Source: Serpula lacrymans var. lacrymans S7.9
Lineage: Eukaryota > Basidiomycota > Agaricomycetes > Boletales > Serpulaceae
NCBI RefSeq assembly: GCF_000218685.1
Contig: NW_006763292.1
Location: 1,137,470-1,201,469, forward strand
Length of the DNA: 64,000 bases
Reading direction: 5' to 3'
Shown: positions 1 through 11,380 of the stretch, piece after piece
How the letters are laid out: each line of letters opens with the position of its first letter
Numbering within the stretch: the first letter of the stretch is position 1
Notes under the pieces: generated by a model
Told to the model about the DNA's origin: nothing
The model's database searches: none
Seen by the model: the letters and a program-made list of their open reading frames with translations, nothing else
Position numbers and translations under genes: made by a program

Positions 1-937
1 GGCCCTATTGACATCATTGCCATGAATAGGTGAAGCCTGAGGAAGAGATTAAGGGGCTGGTGCCTCCAGGGTACCACGACTTCTGGAATGTCTTTTCAAA
101 ACATAAGTCAGAACACTCAAGACAGCCAAAATTTTGGGGCTCTTAGCTTGATCATAATCTCCAAACCAACCGGGCTAGTAGCCCCCTGAAGCATAGTTTA
201 CCATGTCTTTTGGGACAACTACATGGGACATCTAAAGAGCCTAATAGGACATTCTATTGGACCATGTAGGATATCCCAATGGTCCAATTCTCAGTGGGAC
301 ATCCCATTAATCATAGAGGTGTTTGGGGTTCAACAAACTCTTCAGAATACACAAAATACAAAGGTAATTAAAATACAAATAAAGTATAGGATTTGCTTAT
401 ACTTTAATTGTAAATGTAATTTATATCAGATAAATGACTATCTTGGCATTACAGCATATTCGGAAAAGTATGTTTGTGCCATTTTTCTTTTTTTTCTGTG
501 TGCACAGTTGAGATTCTGCTTATTAATTGGGGTTTTAATCAACCACACTGCAAGTACCACCACAGTGATGGGGTAAATCAACCGCATTTGGGAGGTATGG
601 AGGTCATGCTTTTTGCTTGTTAGAAACATGTGTTCATTCCAACAGACATTTCTGAGAGATTGTCAATTTTTTTGGATCAGATTTGTGTCCTTGGAAGACC
701 AGGTACAGTGGTTTCTGTTCAAGTATATTTACAAACTAAGGTTTCTCAAGTACATACCACAAGTAGTAATGTCTCACAAATTTTGCATTACTAAGCATAA
801 TCTCAATTGAAAAAAAAAAAAGGTGTGGACATCTTTTCCCGAATACACTATAAGATGTAGAAATCAATAACATGTAATAGGTGGCAGTAAAACATAGCAG
901 ACACATCCATGGAGAGTTTCTAAATGAAATCATTATG
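1..937. other. AT-rich intergenic tract, no gene recognised
   Basis: No reading frame here resembles a known family and none has supportable exons. The stretch at about 205-310 repeats short phrases of the type TGGGACA or GGACATCCCA at irregular spacing. The same style of phrase returns at 2481-2695. No promoter or RNA gene is visible. Confidence 0.5.
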
Positions 938-1354
938 TGTGACGACACCAACAAGGCACAGTCTTGGGGCACTGGAGCACAACAAAAACAACACTCAAAA
1001 GAGAGAAGGAGGGATTTCCCCTCAAAGTAGGACCAAGTTAGTTGTTGGTAGACATCAGGAGGACTTGCTAAGTCCTTCCCCATATATTACTCCTGTATAT
1101 ATACTAAAATACATGAGGTACTGTACAGTTGTAAATAAAGTTTAAAGTCCAATGTTTAGCATGTGACCAGTCACATGGTGAGCCTAGACACTGGTCAGGT
1201 GATGTGTCACATGACTGGTCATGTGACTATGAAAAGTCCAAAAAATGTAAAGTCAAGTAAATGGTCATATGACCAGTCATGTGACTTGGAAAAAGTAAAA
1301 GTAAAAAGTACAAAAAATGAAGTGTTAGTAGGTGCTGGCATGTCAATTGTAACA
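938..1354 (+). mobile_element. Solo LTR, family B, copy 1
   Basis: The 417-bp unit starts TGTGACGACACC and ends TTGTAACA, so it has TG...CA termini. It is flanked by a perfect 5-bp duplication, TTATG, at 933-937 and 1355-1359, as left by a retroviral-type integrase. A second copy lies at 48065-48487. A TATATATA box sits at about 1097-1104 and an AATAAA follows at about 1133. Near 1180-1290 it carries inverted CATGTGAC/GTCACATG blocks. No internal coding region adjoins it, so it is a solo LTR. The reading direction given is arbitrary, because no primer-binding site is present. Confidence 0.8.
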
Positions 1355-1359
1355 TTATG

Positions 1360-2700
1360 TTTGGTTCTATATTGGGAATATTGCTACAGCCTTCTTACAC
1401 GTTATGCTTGAGAATATAAACTGTAAGTACAGTAACCTATTGGCATGTCTAATAAAGTGACAGAATAGGTAATAAGGTACAAAAATGTAAAATATAAAAG
1501 GTGGTGCAAAATATGAAAGAAAACAAAGTATGCAATAAGGGAAGAAACAATATAAGAAAAGTGTAGCCAGAAAAGGTAAAATATATAATGCAGAAAATAG
1601 TTTGTGCCACTATTCTAACATATAAGGAAACATACATTGTGGCTTTTACATAAACTAAATATGCTGGGAAATAGGGCTAAACTAATTATATTTTCAATGA
1701 AAGGGATGTTCTTGTGTGAGGAACAGAGGGATCATCTTGTAGGGCTTAGGTGAAGGCTGTAAGCCTACTAAAGAACCTGAAACAATTTGGGAGTCCATCC
1801 TAGGACATGATAGGGTCTAAATAAAAAATAAATGGAAAGGGGGTGAGTAGGTCAGAACAAAAGCAGGATGTGCCAGAGACCATAATAGGCATCCAGAAAA
1901 ATAGTGGAGGTGGATCTACTTGATACTGATGAGCCAAGGTTGGAGGCTGCTGGAATATTCAAGAAAACATGCAAATGGATATATTTCAGCCTTTTGTATT
2001 CATTGAATTGCTGAGGTTGTTCTTGTTATATTATGGAATGATTAGATCCACAGTCTCTGGTGCTATGCCTACAACTTATACTTTACAGCCAAGCTTTCTT
2101 TAATGAACTCCTTTTTTGGCTTTTTATTTACACACATTTTGATACATTTCTGGCAACCACAGAGTATAACTTTGGCAACATTATTCTTGTTACCTGTTGG
2201 CTTTCATGTTGGGGCTTTTATTTTGTACCAGTTCTTTTAAGTAAAACATTTATCTCAAGTATCTGTTGTGGACATAAATACTGAACTTGTCTCTGTTTCT
2301 GCCTACATGCATAAATCCCATTGAGTTAATTTCCTTTTAGAGCTACTCTTTTTATACTGGCCATCTTGTATCTGTACCCCTGTATTTTATTCAATGTCAG
2401 TCATCATTTACTTATTATTTTCATTGTTGTTAGTTTGCCAAATCTTCACCAACTTTATTTTGGTTCCCCATGATCATGCTGAACTTAGTGCAACCCAACA
2501 GTATTGCTAGGATATCCCATGGCATAAACAAGACATCCCATGGTTTAACTAACTTGGATGTCCCATAGGCTAAGTTGTACACCCTAATGGTACCAACTCT
2601 ATGTCCTGTGTTGATCTAACTTGCATATCCCAATATTACTAACCACATATCCCATGGTCTAACTTGGATGTCCCAATGGTACCACTGTCCCCTTTGTTTT
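1360..2700. other. Gene-free AT-rich tract ending in short phrase repeats
   Basis: I see no supportable gene. At 2481-2695 short phrases built on ATCCCATGG and GGATGTCCCA recur every 20-40 bases, interleaved with TAACTTGG. This array stops where Helitron homology begins at 2701. Confidence 0.45.
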
Positions 2701-2850
2701 AGACGAGGTCCAGCCCATGGCTCTGCCACTGGTGTGATGTTTTGCTACATGATAAATAATAATAATACTATTAAGTAATCAAAATGTTAAGTCAGTGAAC
2801 TTATACCGTCTGCAATGTATGTATGTTAAGTCTTTGGATCCTATGATGTA

Positions 2851-4354
2851 CAGTAACTCACAAAATGGTTCCTGGGTCATGTGATTTGGCCCAGCAGCTG
2901 TGAATATATGTCTATTTCAAAACAGCAATACCATTGCAACAGTTTTTTCACTTTTGAGTTGGAAACAGAGATTACAATGATATCATAGACTATTTGGCTT
3001 TATTTTGTTCTACAAGCAAAGATACACATGTAAACATTGTGTCTGAGTTTAAAAATGTTCACATGCTTCTTTATTCTCAACCACCATCATAATGAAATCC
3101 CTCTCTCCTGCTTAAAAAAACAGATTCTTAACCTCCTTGATGCAAGTCAAATTGCTCACTTCATTGCCTCTACCACTGGTGTTTATGTCTCTACCATCTC
3201 TAGACTTCACTCCAAGGAGCGTTCTGAGCCCCAAAAATCTGTTGGAGGTCATCCATCCAAGCTTTCTCCTGCTAATGTCTGCCATGCCATGCATCTCATC
3301 TCCACTCACAAGGCAGAAAATGCTGTCCAGATCACGAAAGCTCTTACCAACATCATTAAACATTAACCAACCTTTCTCCCCAAACACTGTTCACCAGCAC
3401 TTGAAAAAGACTGGCATGAAGGCTGTGGTCAAGTGGAAACACCCTCTTCTCTCTGTCAAGCATCATAAGGCAAGGTTGGACTTTGCTTATGCTCACAAGG
3501 ACTGGACTGTGGAGAATTGGAAGAAGGTTGTATGGTCTGATGAGACCAAAATCAATCACCTGGGGTCAGATGGATGCAAGTGGGTGTGGCAAAAGCCAGG
3601 TGAGGGGCTCAGTGATAGATTGGTATAGGGAACTGTCAAGTTTGGAGGAGATTCTATGATGATGTGGGGCTGTATAACTTGGGAGGGAGTTGGGTATGCT
3701 GCTAGAATTGATGGTAGGATAAATGGAGACCTTTACCTTCAGATTTTGAAGGATGAGCTGCTGAACACCCTGTAGTATTATGGTTTCAATCCTCCTGACA
3801 TCATTTTTCAGCAAGGCAATGACCCCAAGCATATCTGCAAAAAGCTCAAGTAGTGGCTAGATGAGCAGGAGTGTAAAACTATGGTGTGGCCTGCACAGTC
3901 TCCTGACCTTAATCCTATTAAACATGGGTGGGGTTGCCTCAAAAGGAGGCTTACAGAGTATGAACACCCCCAAAATGGGATAGAGGAGTTGTGGGAGAGG
4001 ATTCAAGTGGAGTGGGAGAAGATAGCAGTTGCAGAGTGTCGCAACTTAATTAAAAGCATGCCTAGGAGGATTTAGGTAGTGCTCAAGGCAAAAGGAAGCT
4101 ATACCAAGTACTGATATTCCATAAATATCTCCCTTGATACTAAAAGTGAAAAAAACTGTTGTAATGGTATTGCTGTTTTGAAATGGACATATATTCACAG
4201 CCGCTGGGCCAAATCACATGAGGAACCGTTTTGTAGCCAAGACTAAGTATATTTACTGACCCCATGAAAGCTAAGCAAACTTTCTGCACCTGTTGGCGGT
4301 GCACTTTGCACACCGCATTTAGGCCAAATACTGCAACAGTTTTTGGAGTCACTG
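2851..4354 (+). mobile_element. Tc1/mariner element with TA target duplication
   Basis: The ends read CAGTAACTC on the left and GAGTCACTG on the right, each flanked by TA (2849-2850 and 4355-4356), the classic Tc1/mariner target. Long inner inverted repeats pair about 2860-2975 with about 4143-4235. The right end carries about 100 extra bases (about 4236-4335) that the left lacks. The paralogous Helitron at 31222-31246 shows the uninterrupted sequence across the site, so the boundaries are fixed by an empty site. The element holds one decayed transposase gene. Confidence 0.85.
3037..4075 (+). pseudogene. Tc1/mariner transposase, inactivated
   Basis: The gene would encode a DD(E/D) transposase that cuts and pastes at TA sites. 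An N-terminal helix-turn-helix part (3112-3366) is followed after a frameshift near 3360 by the catalytic part. Visible motifs are WSDETKIN (first aspartate, near 3540), QQGNDPKH (near 3812) and SPDLNPIKHGW (near 3905). The family normally has QQDN and NPIEH at the last two, so the second and third catalytic acids are replaced by G and K. Additional TAG stops occur at about 3626, 3775 and 3853. The C-terminal MPRRI signature is intact. With two catalytic residues lost plus stops and a frameshift, it cannot be functional. Confidence 0.85.
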
Positions 4355-4494
4355 TATGTTTAACTTGGTGTTCTGTTGTTGAATGTTATTATAAGCCTGC
4401 CCTAAATTTGTGCACAGTATACGGAATTCAAGCAGATGATTTATTGAATCTTTACAAACATCAACATATATTATAACATAAAAAGTCTGTAGTA

Positions 4495-4957
4495 TTACAT
4501 TGATAAATTGATAAAAAATATAAATAAAACCACCCCAGAAATGGTAAAGGATGATAATATAATCTGATAACAAAACAACTTAGTAAAAAGGGTGAGGATT
4601 GGGGAAAAATCTACTTGCCAGTCATGGATAAAGCCAGTCAGAATTTTGGGATACACCACATTGATAGTATGTCTGTCATTTGAACCATATGGGAATAATA
4701 CTTCTATTCTCTCTCCTGAAGTGCAGCAAGACAATGCAATGTAAAGTTGCCCGTGTGAAAACACTGGAACATATAAATCCAGCCCAACCTGTGTCACTGA
4801 TTGCTCTTGAGATTTGTTGGTGGTCATGGTAAAGGCAACATAGACAGGGAATTGTCGATGTGATAACTTGATGGGCAATTCTTCCAATGAATGTTCTAAT
4901 GCGAGGCGTGGAATAAAAGCTATCTCTCCTGCATGTTGTTAGAATATACTCTGACAT
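4495..4957 (-). pseudogene. Helitron PIF1-like helicase, C-terminal fragment
   Basis: The minus strand encodes the last part of a Helitron Rep-helicase. Helicase motif VI appears as TNKSQEQSV, followed by VGLDLYVPVFSHGQLYIALS, the PIF1/RecD-type C-terminal signature. It ends with LTKLFCYQII before a stop. It is closely similar to the copy at 29018-31093, where the matching motif is TINKSQGQSV. There is a frameshift near 4890. Everything upstream is missing because the fragment runs into the solo LTR at 5022. Only about 130 residues remain, so no function is expected. Confidence 0.8.
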
Positions 4958-5021
4958 ACCAATACTCCATAGGATAATACCTCTGATTTGTAAGCCAGCC
5001 CAGTATGCAGCAGCTATTCTG

Positions 5022-5435
5022 TGTTACAATAACACATTTTTGGACCTTTAATTTTCATTCTCCTCTTTAAACTTTTACTGTAGTTTTCTCACATTGTGCC
5101 ATGTGGCACTTTCCCTTTTGTTCAAACTCCTCTTTCTTGCGCTGTGCTGCCCTTCTTACTATCTTAGCTACAAGTCTCTCACGCAGTGGAGCTGGTCACA
5201 CGGGCTAGGCCCCATGACATCATCAGCCACTGCCTCTATCAACTATACAGTACATATGTACAAACAAACCTGTAGTAGTATATATAAACCAATGATCAAG
5301 GAGACTCCTCAGCGAGTCCTTCTGTTGTATTCTCACAACTAACTTGTTGAAGCCTAAAGGGTAACCACTCCCTCATCATTATCTCTATAGTTGGTTCTAG
5401 TTGTGCACCAGAGTAACAAACTCTTGGTTGTTACA
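5022..5435 (+). mobile_element. Solo LTR, family A, copy 1
   Basis: The 414-bp unit starts TGTTACAATAACACA and ends TTGGTTGTTACA and aligns along its length with the family A units at 22293, 29517, 42822, 57199 and 58827. The flanks TTCTG and CTCAG do not form a clean 5-bp duplication. A TATATATA box lies at about 5278-5285, followed by the conserved segment GGAGACTCCTCAGCGAGTCC. The missing duplication fits an old copy or recombination between two insertions. Confidence 0.8.
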
Positions 5436-5439
5436 CTCA

Positions 5440-7500
5440 GTGATAAAAGGTGTTTGGAAGCCAAGGTATGTCCTAATGCAATGAATATGAGCATGTCGTT
5501 CTTGAATTTGTGCAGCTTTGATGCCATTGACAAACTATACAAGCCAATTGCACAGACCTCCAAGCTAAGTTGGAGGCAGGCTTCACCTCCGCGCTACGAG
5601 AGCAAGAGCAAAGGTATGCAGAAAGGGAGGCTTGAATAAGAGAAGAAATGGCAGAATATATGAATAATGTTATAGCAAATATAGAGGCCAGGACAACTAT
5701 GGCCAAAGTGAATGGAGAACGACTATCAAAGCACATTTTAACAAAACATTGCTAGAAAAAGAGGAGATGCACAGGAGGAAAATCAATGAAGAGAGAACAA
5801 AGGCCAAAGAACACCTGAAGCTCGACATAGCACAGATAGAGGCGGAACAAATGGCTACAATTGCCATCACGTGGAAGCTCAAGCAGCTTGTCCAGAAAGA
5901 GGTACTGTCTTGCTTGCCTATCACATTCAGAGATTCATGCTTATGCGAGGAGAAGAGGAATAAGACAAGGCATGCTGACCAGAGTAACACCTCCGAGATG
6001 CACAATAGTGGTAGTTAGACCCAGGAAGTGACCAAAGGTTCTAATGCGATGGATCCGCAATCTACTGCACGCTCTTTCCAATCAACTACCCAAAGCCGTG
6101 TAATGACTCGCATATTGAGGAAGCATTATAGACAATCTGTGAGAACAATGGTGGTAGCACACAAAGTTGTGAGTAAAAGGGTAAATATCATATATTTGTT
6201 ACTCACAATGAAAGGGAAAAGGGTCGCAAGAACCTCCGGGGCTTGATTCCAATACAGGGCCTTCATTGTCTCCCAGGCCAGGAGAGTCAATCCCAGAGAA
6301 CAATGAAGATGAAGGAAGGTTCATCAGGATGATGGAAGCAGCAATGTGTCGGGTGTTCCCTGGTCTGGCCTGTCTTGCACAGAGTGCACAGAGCCTACAA
6401 AATCTGTGCCACCAACAGAAACAGAAAGCGGCAGGAATCCAACAATTCTGAAATAGCAAGGAGTTACATATACAATATATGGTCAGTCAGTGAATACAAC
6501 ACAACCTAGGATAAAGCTTACAATAAAATAGATGCTGGTGCAGCGCTTGTTCAAGTCTAAGTTTGATGTTGGCCAGGACAAAGAATTTGCTGTACACAAT
6601 TCTGCAGTCAGAAGCGATGTACTTGCATATAACAGAGGTGATGAAAACACTACTGGGCCTAACAGAGAAGACATACACTTTCATATGAGGGGAGACATGG
6701 GTTCCAAATGGAACAAGAAGATATTCCAATATCTTCTTGAATACTTGAAGCAAGCAAAAGATGAATGACATCTTCCAGAAGCTTTAGACAGCTATTTAGA
6801 AAATCTGATTATTGATAAATTTAATAGTGTTAAATCATACTGGAAAGCAGCTCAACGGCAAGTCAATTTGGATGATGAAGTGAAAACATGGCAAGAAGTT
6901 AAGAAGAGGTTAATTACACAGCAGGAGGATAGGTTGAACCAAGCAAGACAAAGGGAAAGGTGAAATAATTTAAGCCTGTCATTTGCTCTTGGGAACTGTT
7001 GACTGAGATCTCATAGAAATTTAAACGTCAAAAACAAACACTGGAGATGGTTATCGAAACCAAGAAGCATAGTGGTGCACTAGACACTATAATATGAAAA
7101 TGGCTGCAAGACATGATTGATTGTCAGGGAGATGAGGGTATGAGCTCAGAAGAGAGCGATGTGGAGAGGGATGACGAGGGAATGGTGGAAAAAATATATA
7201 GGGTGAAGGTGATGTTTTGGCGAAGGAACATCAAGAAAGAGCTTGGAATTATTGATAAGACAAGATTGCAAGATGACAACCTTTACTTGCAGTGAGGTTT
7301 CAAACCGGCCAAACAAAGGCGGAGCGACAAGAATCTGCTAACAAAATGCAATCCAGCTTGTAGCCTTCCCAAGGTACTTTACGACAAGGATTGGCTGGAT
7401 AATCAAAGCGCCAGCTATTGCAAACTGACTCTGCGGGTATCAAGGGAACAGTTCAGATGGTTCAAGGTTAGTATGCAGGTTGTAACTTGTACGTAGATGT
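5440..7500 (+). pseudogene. Coiled-coil repetitive basidiomycete protein, decayed
   Basis: Scattered frames on the plus strand read as one acidic, coiled-coil-rich protein. Pieces include FTSALREQEQRYAEREA near 5580, a helical stretch rich in E, K and R at 5749-6018, a segment at 6532-6768, and at 7113-7295 a region with GMSSEESDVERDDEG, followed after a stop by LPKVLYDKDWLDNQSASY. I recognise this as a repetitive hypothetical family seen in many Agaricomycete genomes, with no known function. At least four frameshifts or stops separate the pieces. It lies in the same orientation just ahead of the second repetitive family starting near 8.2 kb. Confidence 0.55.
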
Positions 7501-7758
7501 ATATACTATGGTGCCATGAAAAATCCTTATGGTTAGTTGTAAGGCCCCCCTACTATCACGTAGACGTAACAAGGGTGTCAACTCATGTGAAATAACTGGA
7601 CAGTGGCAAAAATGAGCCATAGCAGCAGCATCTGGGAGGTAGGAACACCCCAGATGACCTAGCACGCAACAAACAGCTGCCCCACAATAACTTGGTTAAT
7701 TGACATGGGTAGCGCTCTCCAATTTGAGATTGAACTGGTCCTGGGCCTAGGTTTATTG

Positions 7759-7892
7759 TCCACAAAGAATGTACAACTGGGAGGTAGAAACCCCCAGTTG
7801 CATCAACTAATGGCAGTGGTGGTGATCCACAAAGAATGTATGACTGGGAGGTAGAAACCCCCAGTTGCATCATGTGATGGCAGTGACGGTGA
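7759..7892. repeat. Two-copy tandem repeat, period about 67 bp
   Basis: TCCACAAAGAATGTA starts at 7759 and again at 7826. Both units continue with ACTGGGAGGTAGAAACCCCC and AGTTGCATCA, with only a few differences. The repeat sits between two decayed protein-family tracts. The surrounding 7500-8000 bp has no convincing plus-strand coding; a minus-strand open frame runs through it. Confidence 0.85.
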
Positions 7893-8070
7893 CCATGGAT
7901 GATAGAGATGCAGTGGGTGATGATTGGGTGGTGGGGACTCGGACATGTCACGGTTACAGTTGCACAACAGGCCTTTCCCATATTTAGTCATTGCATATGA
8001 CAAATGATTTGTGGATCTTCATCTGCCACCAGCTTTCAAGTTACTTCACTCTGGACCACCATCATCAATC

Positions 8071-8230
8071 AATCCTCTGCTTCTGCGGTGTTTATACACC
8101 ACAGACGTTCTAGAGAGGAACAAATACCCAAAAGGCCCTCCTGCAAATCAATCAAGCCTCTGCATCTGTGGCATTTATACACCACAGACGTTCTGAAGGG
8201 GAATGAATACCCAAAAGCCCCTCCCAAAAA
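8071..8230 (+). repeat. Two-copy tandem repeat, period about 83 bp
   Basis: CCTCTGC starts at 8074 and 8157. Each unit continues with TTATACACCACAGACGTTCT and ends with AATACCCAAAA. The period is not a multiple of three, so the two units are read in different frames within the open frame that spans them. Confidence 0.8.
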
Positions 8231-10819
8231 CGGCACAAGGTCTTTTATCACCATAAACAAAAAATCACCCCCATTGTACTACATACAGATGGTGCAGTCA
8301 ACAGACCACTCCTTTATTCATCTGGATGAGACTTTTTGCATTTATGCATCACCTACTGCCAATTTCCTCCCCTATGTTCTATCTCTGAATGATGTCCTTT
8401 ACGCTAGCATGCACCCTTGTGAAACCCTTGTTCCATGTTGGGCTTTTGTTGCTTACTACTACATTGGTTTTACACCACTGGAAATCAAATTTGATGGCCC
8501 ACTCATCAGTTGCTTAAAACCCTCCAAAATTCCGGTCAAAAAAATTAACGGCCTCTATTATCTTAAAAAGAAAGTACATGTGTCATGGGCAAGGCTCAAA
8601 GACGGTATCACTCTCGTGATGCATTCTCTCGAGCAATTACAGCCAATTCTTTGGCCCCTCAACTGCAGGCCATACCCCTACCCTAAAAACTTCGGATACC
8701 TCAAGGGGCACCAGAGTGAAGCTAAAGCATCCAAGGCTGCTTTGGTCTCCCGTTTTGCCTGCATTCCTTTCTTTGGCCTTTGTTCTTTTGTCTTGGCAAT
8801 GTTTAGCAAAGGAAAGTGTTTAGAAGATCCTCACCCAACTTGGGCTTGTGTACTGCAAGACTCTTGCAGAGTTCATCCAGAATGGGTTAGAAATCTATGA
8901 TCCTCAATTATTGGTGACTTTTCCAAGTTGACAAAACAATGCGGGGTGTTTATACATGGTTCACAACCCTATGATTGGATTGAAATGGTATCCTGTACAA
9001 TGCAAGCCAACCTTCCTATATGGTTCTATTACGGGATATATGGGCAGAGCCAAATACAGCCCTCAACTATGATGGCCCCTATCCTGAAGTACTACCCTTT
9101 GTCACGAGCTGTGAACACAGTAAAGGTGGATAAGGAGCAGATCAAGCAAGAATGGCTGGAACAAACACAGTATAAGATAGTGTCTATGTACACCGCCTAC
9201 TGCAACTAGCTCGCTGGCTTATACGACTACAACGATACACCAGAATATCAAGTTGAGAAAGGAAGCAGACAGAGGCCTGGAGAGCATTGGAGAGATTTTA
9301 TGATGAAAACACTGTGATTTGCGCTCGTGAATCCAGTCGCCATCGGTGTCTTTGTCTTAATATCAAGGAGAAGATGGCCAGTTTCCCAATGCCAGAGACA
9401 CGGGAGTGTTGTGTTTATAGGTAGAGTGTTGAGAATGATGGTGCAATTTACTGGGTGCAAAGACATATGCCATTTGACATTGTCCGTCAATGTTGGTTGT
9501 CAATTCCAAATCAGCCCAAATATTACGACAGTTTCTCCCACTGCTGGGATATATGTCACGACCTTTGTTGTGGATGCAGGGCAAGATAACATGTTGTCAG
9601 GAGAAGGCAATCACGAGGAAATCAAAGGACAAGCCCCGATGCCACCCGAGTTTTGCGTGCAGATCACCTCTACCTTACGAGTTGACTTGTCCTTGGCTCA
9701 AGAATGTCCGGTTGTGTCTTAGTGCACTGTACCTTCAGCAGAGGATATCCTGTAATTTTGTTACGGTTTTGTACCGGAAGATATATTCTCAGTTAGCGAG
9801 TGTCACACAATTGAGCTCATTAAATGGAAAGACATCAAAGGAATATTGGGAGATATTGGCTCAGATGCACAGCTCCCCTGCTGGTCCTCCTCTGCTTGCT
9901 ACTTTACATCTGCTTTTCTATCTCTTGGTCAATATGAAAGGGCTAGAGGTGCACTGTCACCTGTCTGGGACATGAGCGGTTCTTCTCTGAACTACATTCA
10001 AGGACACACTTTCCTTTTCAAATCATCACCATTTGCTTCAAAGATGATTTGCAAGACCACTATTTACTCAGCTCTCTCGACTTAGCAACAAGCCCAAAAT
10101 GGAAAATTTGTCTGAGCAGGTCTTCATCTATGATAGAATGTATATGGCGAGGATTTAGGCCTAGTTTGGAAGATGTTGCTTTACAGCTTGTATCAATGGC
10201 TATACCATTTAAAACTCTTCTGCAAGTGGAAACACCGCCCAGTGTTGTCTCGCCTCATTGTGTCACTCTGGGGTATCAAAGGGAAGGTTATAAACCTGAT
10301 GTCATTTACTATAGTTGTTATCAGGATGCCTGCAACAAGCTTCTGCTCAGTACTTGTGGACCTGTTGCTTTGCTGCAAGGTGGGATTGTATGGTGTCTGG
10401 CTATAGATGTCCTTTCCCCAGAAGCTGTCTTATCAGGACCTTCAAGTGATGCCTAAGAACCAAAGGAAATATTTCAGACTATGGACGGGTATTTTTTCGT
10501 TGATGATTGTCTCTCTCGGGAAGAGCTGGATCTCACTTCAGGGGTTTACAATGTCTACACTGGACATGGACCTCAAATGTCTCAATCATCATGGTGGCCA
10601 AAGAATTCAGTGTTTATGGGTGGGGGCCTCAATACTGGTTTTTGGTTGGGCTCTGCTGAGAAATGGTTTCATACATACTTGGAACATATCTACCACAATA
10701 CCACTGAGTTGAGGAGTGGGAAGATGTGGAAAGTGGGTATGGTTATGAACAAGAAAACTCCCAAGTTCATCGAGCACAGTAACAAAACTGTTGGTGAAAT
10801 TGTGTTATTGTGGTTCTAG
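8231..10819 (+). pseudogene. Large repetitive basidiomycete protein, first part, decayed
   Basis: Plus-strand pieces belong to a very long hypothetical protein family that is multicopy in Agaricomycetes. Recognisable segments are VSRFACIPFFG near 8750, then after a stop at 8898 GVFIHGSQPYDWIEMVSC near 8945, LPIWFYYGIYGQSQIQP near 9020, a region at 9846-10085, LLQGGIVWCLAIDV near 10380, and DLTSGVYNVYTGHGPQMSQS with SWWPKNSVF near 10530-10620, ending in a stop at 10819. I know no function. Frameshifts split it into at least six pieces. The pieces keep the order I remember for the family, so this is one decayed copy rather than unrelated frames. Confidence 0.55.
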
Positions 10820-11380
10820 ATTATTACTGTAAGTCTACCTACCTTACTATCTAGATTTCCCCTAAGTAACTCTTTACAACAGTGCATGTATTTATGTCAG
10901 CTGTATAATAGATTGTACATGTATAACTATTAGTTGTGTTTTTTGCATCAAAATCTGTTGTGTTGACTATTTTCAATAATGAACTCTCTTTGTAGCAATG
11001 GAGCAACTATGTAAGTAAAGCCCAATAAGAATTATTGATGAATGATTTGGCTCACATCAAACACATTTACTAGGTTTGGTTGGATCTTGTCTGCTGATGT
11101 GCGAGCTTTTTGTGTTCCAAATAAGGGGTAAAGGATATCTCCAGCTCCATTCTGTTGTCAGTTAGGTAATGCATACAGCATTACTCATTCTGCCGCTTGA
11201 TGCGCAGCGCATTAACATTGAGCTTTTGTTGTCAGGTAGTATAAACTTTGGTACATGGCCCACTCTTTCAAGTTCCTTTTGCTCTCCTGTTCTGTTGCTG
11301 CACATCAAAATTTGTTGTTCCCACCTCACACTCATTTTATTTTCTAGTAAGGTCAGTGTAGTGCACTCGGTCCCATTCAT
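10820..11380 (+). other. Spacer within the decayed protein tract
   Basis: AT-rich sequence between the two recognisable parts of the large repetitive protein relic. I see no motif, RNA gene or repeat here. It may be decayed coding sequence or an old insertion. Confidence 0.35.

Larger units (their letters stand above)
2701..5021 (-). mobile_element. Helitron relic, copy 1 (3' part), interrupted by Tc1/mariner
   Basis: Read on the minus strand, 5021-4357 and then 2848-2701 match the 3' part of the Helitron relic ending at 31375 on the plus strand. They share the helicase C-terminus, the 3' untranslated sequence, an ATT/AAT microsatellite and a terminal GGCTGGACC segment. Homology between the copies stops at the same place in both (2701 and 31375), which suggests the true 3' end. 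A TGGC-AGA-GCCA hairpin lies about 15-25 bases inside that end, but the usual terminal CTRR is not obvious. The 5' part is missing: a solo LTR abuts at 5022. Confidence 0.7.

Noticed and set aside
5022..5435. Solo LTR read as a MITE with TIRs
   Set aside because: The inverted similarity of the ends is only TGTTACA/TGTAACA; TG...CA termini and 5-bp duplications in four sister copies fit an LTR better, although no full-length element is in view.
7583..7981. Minus-strand open frame of 132 residues
   Set aside because: It runs through a two-unit tandem DNA repeat, which inflates open length; I could not decide its coding strand and saw no motif.
8004..8900. A 298-residue host gene
   Set aside because: It begins in tandem repeat DNA, and the continuation after its stop at 8898 matches the same repetitive protein family, so it is part of a pseudogene.
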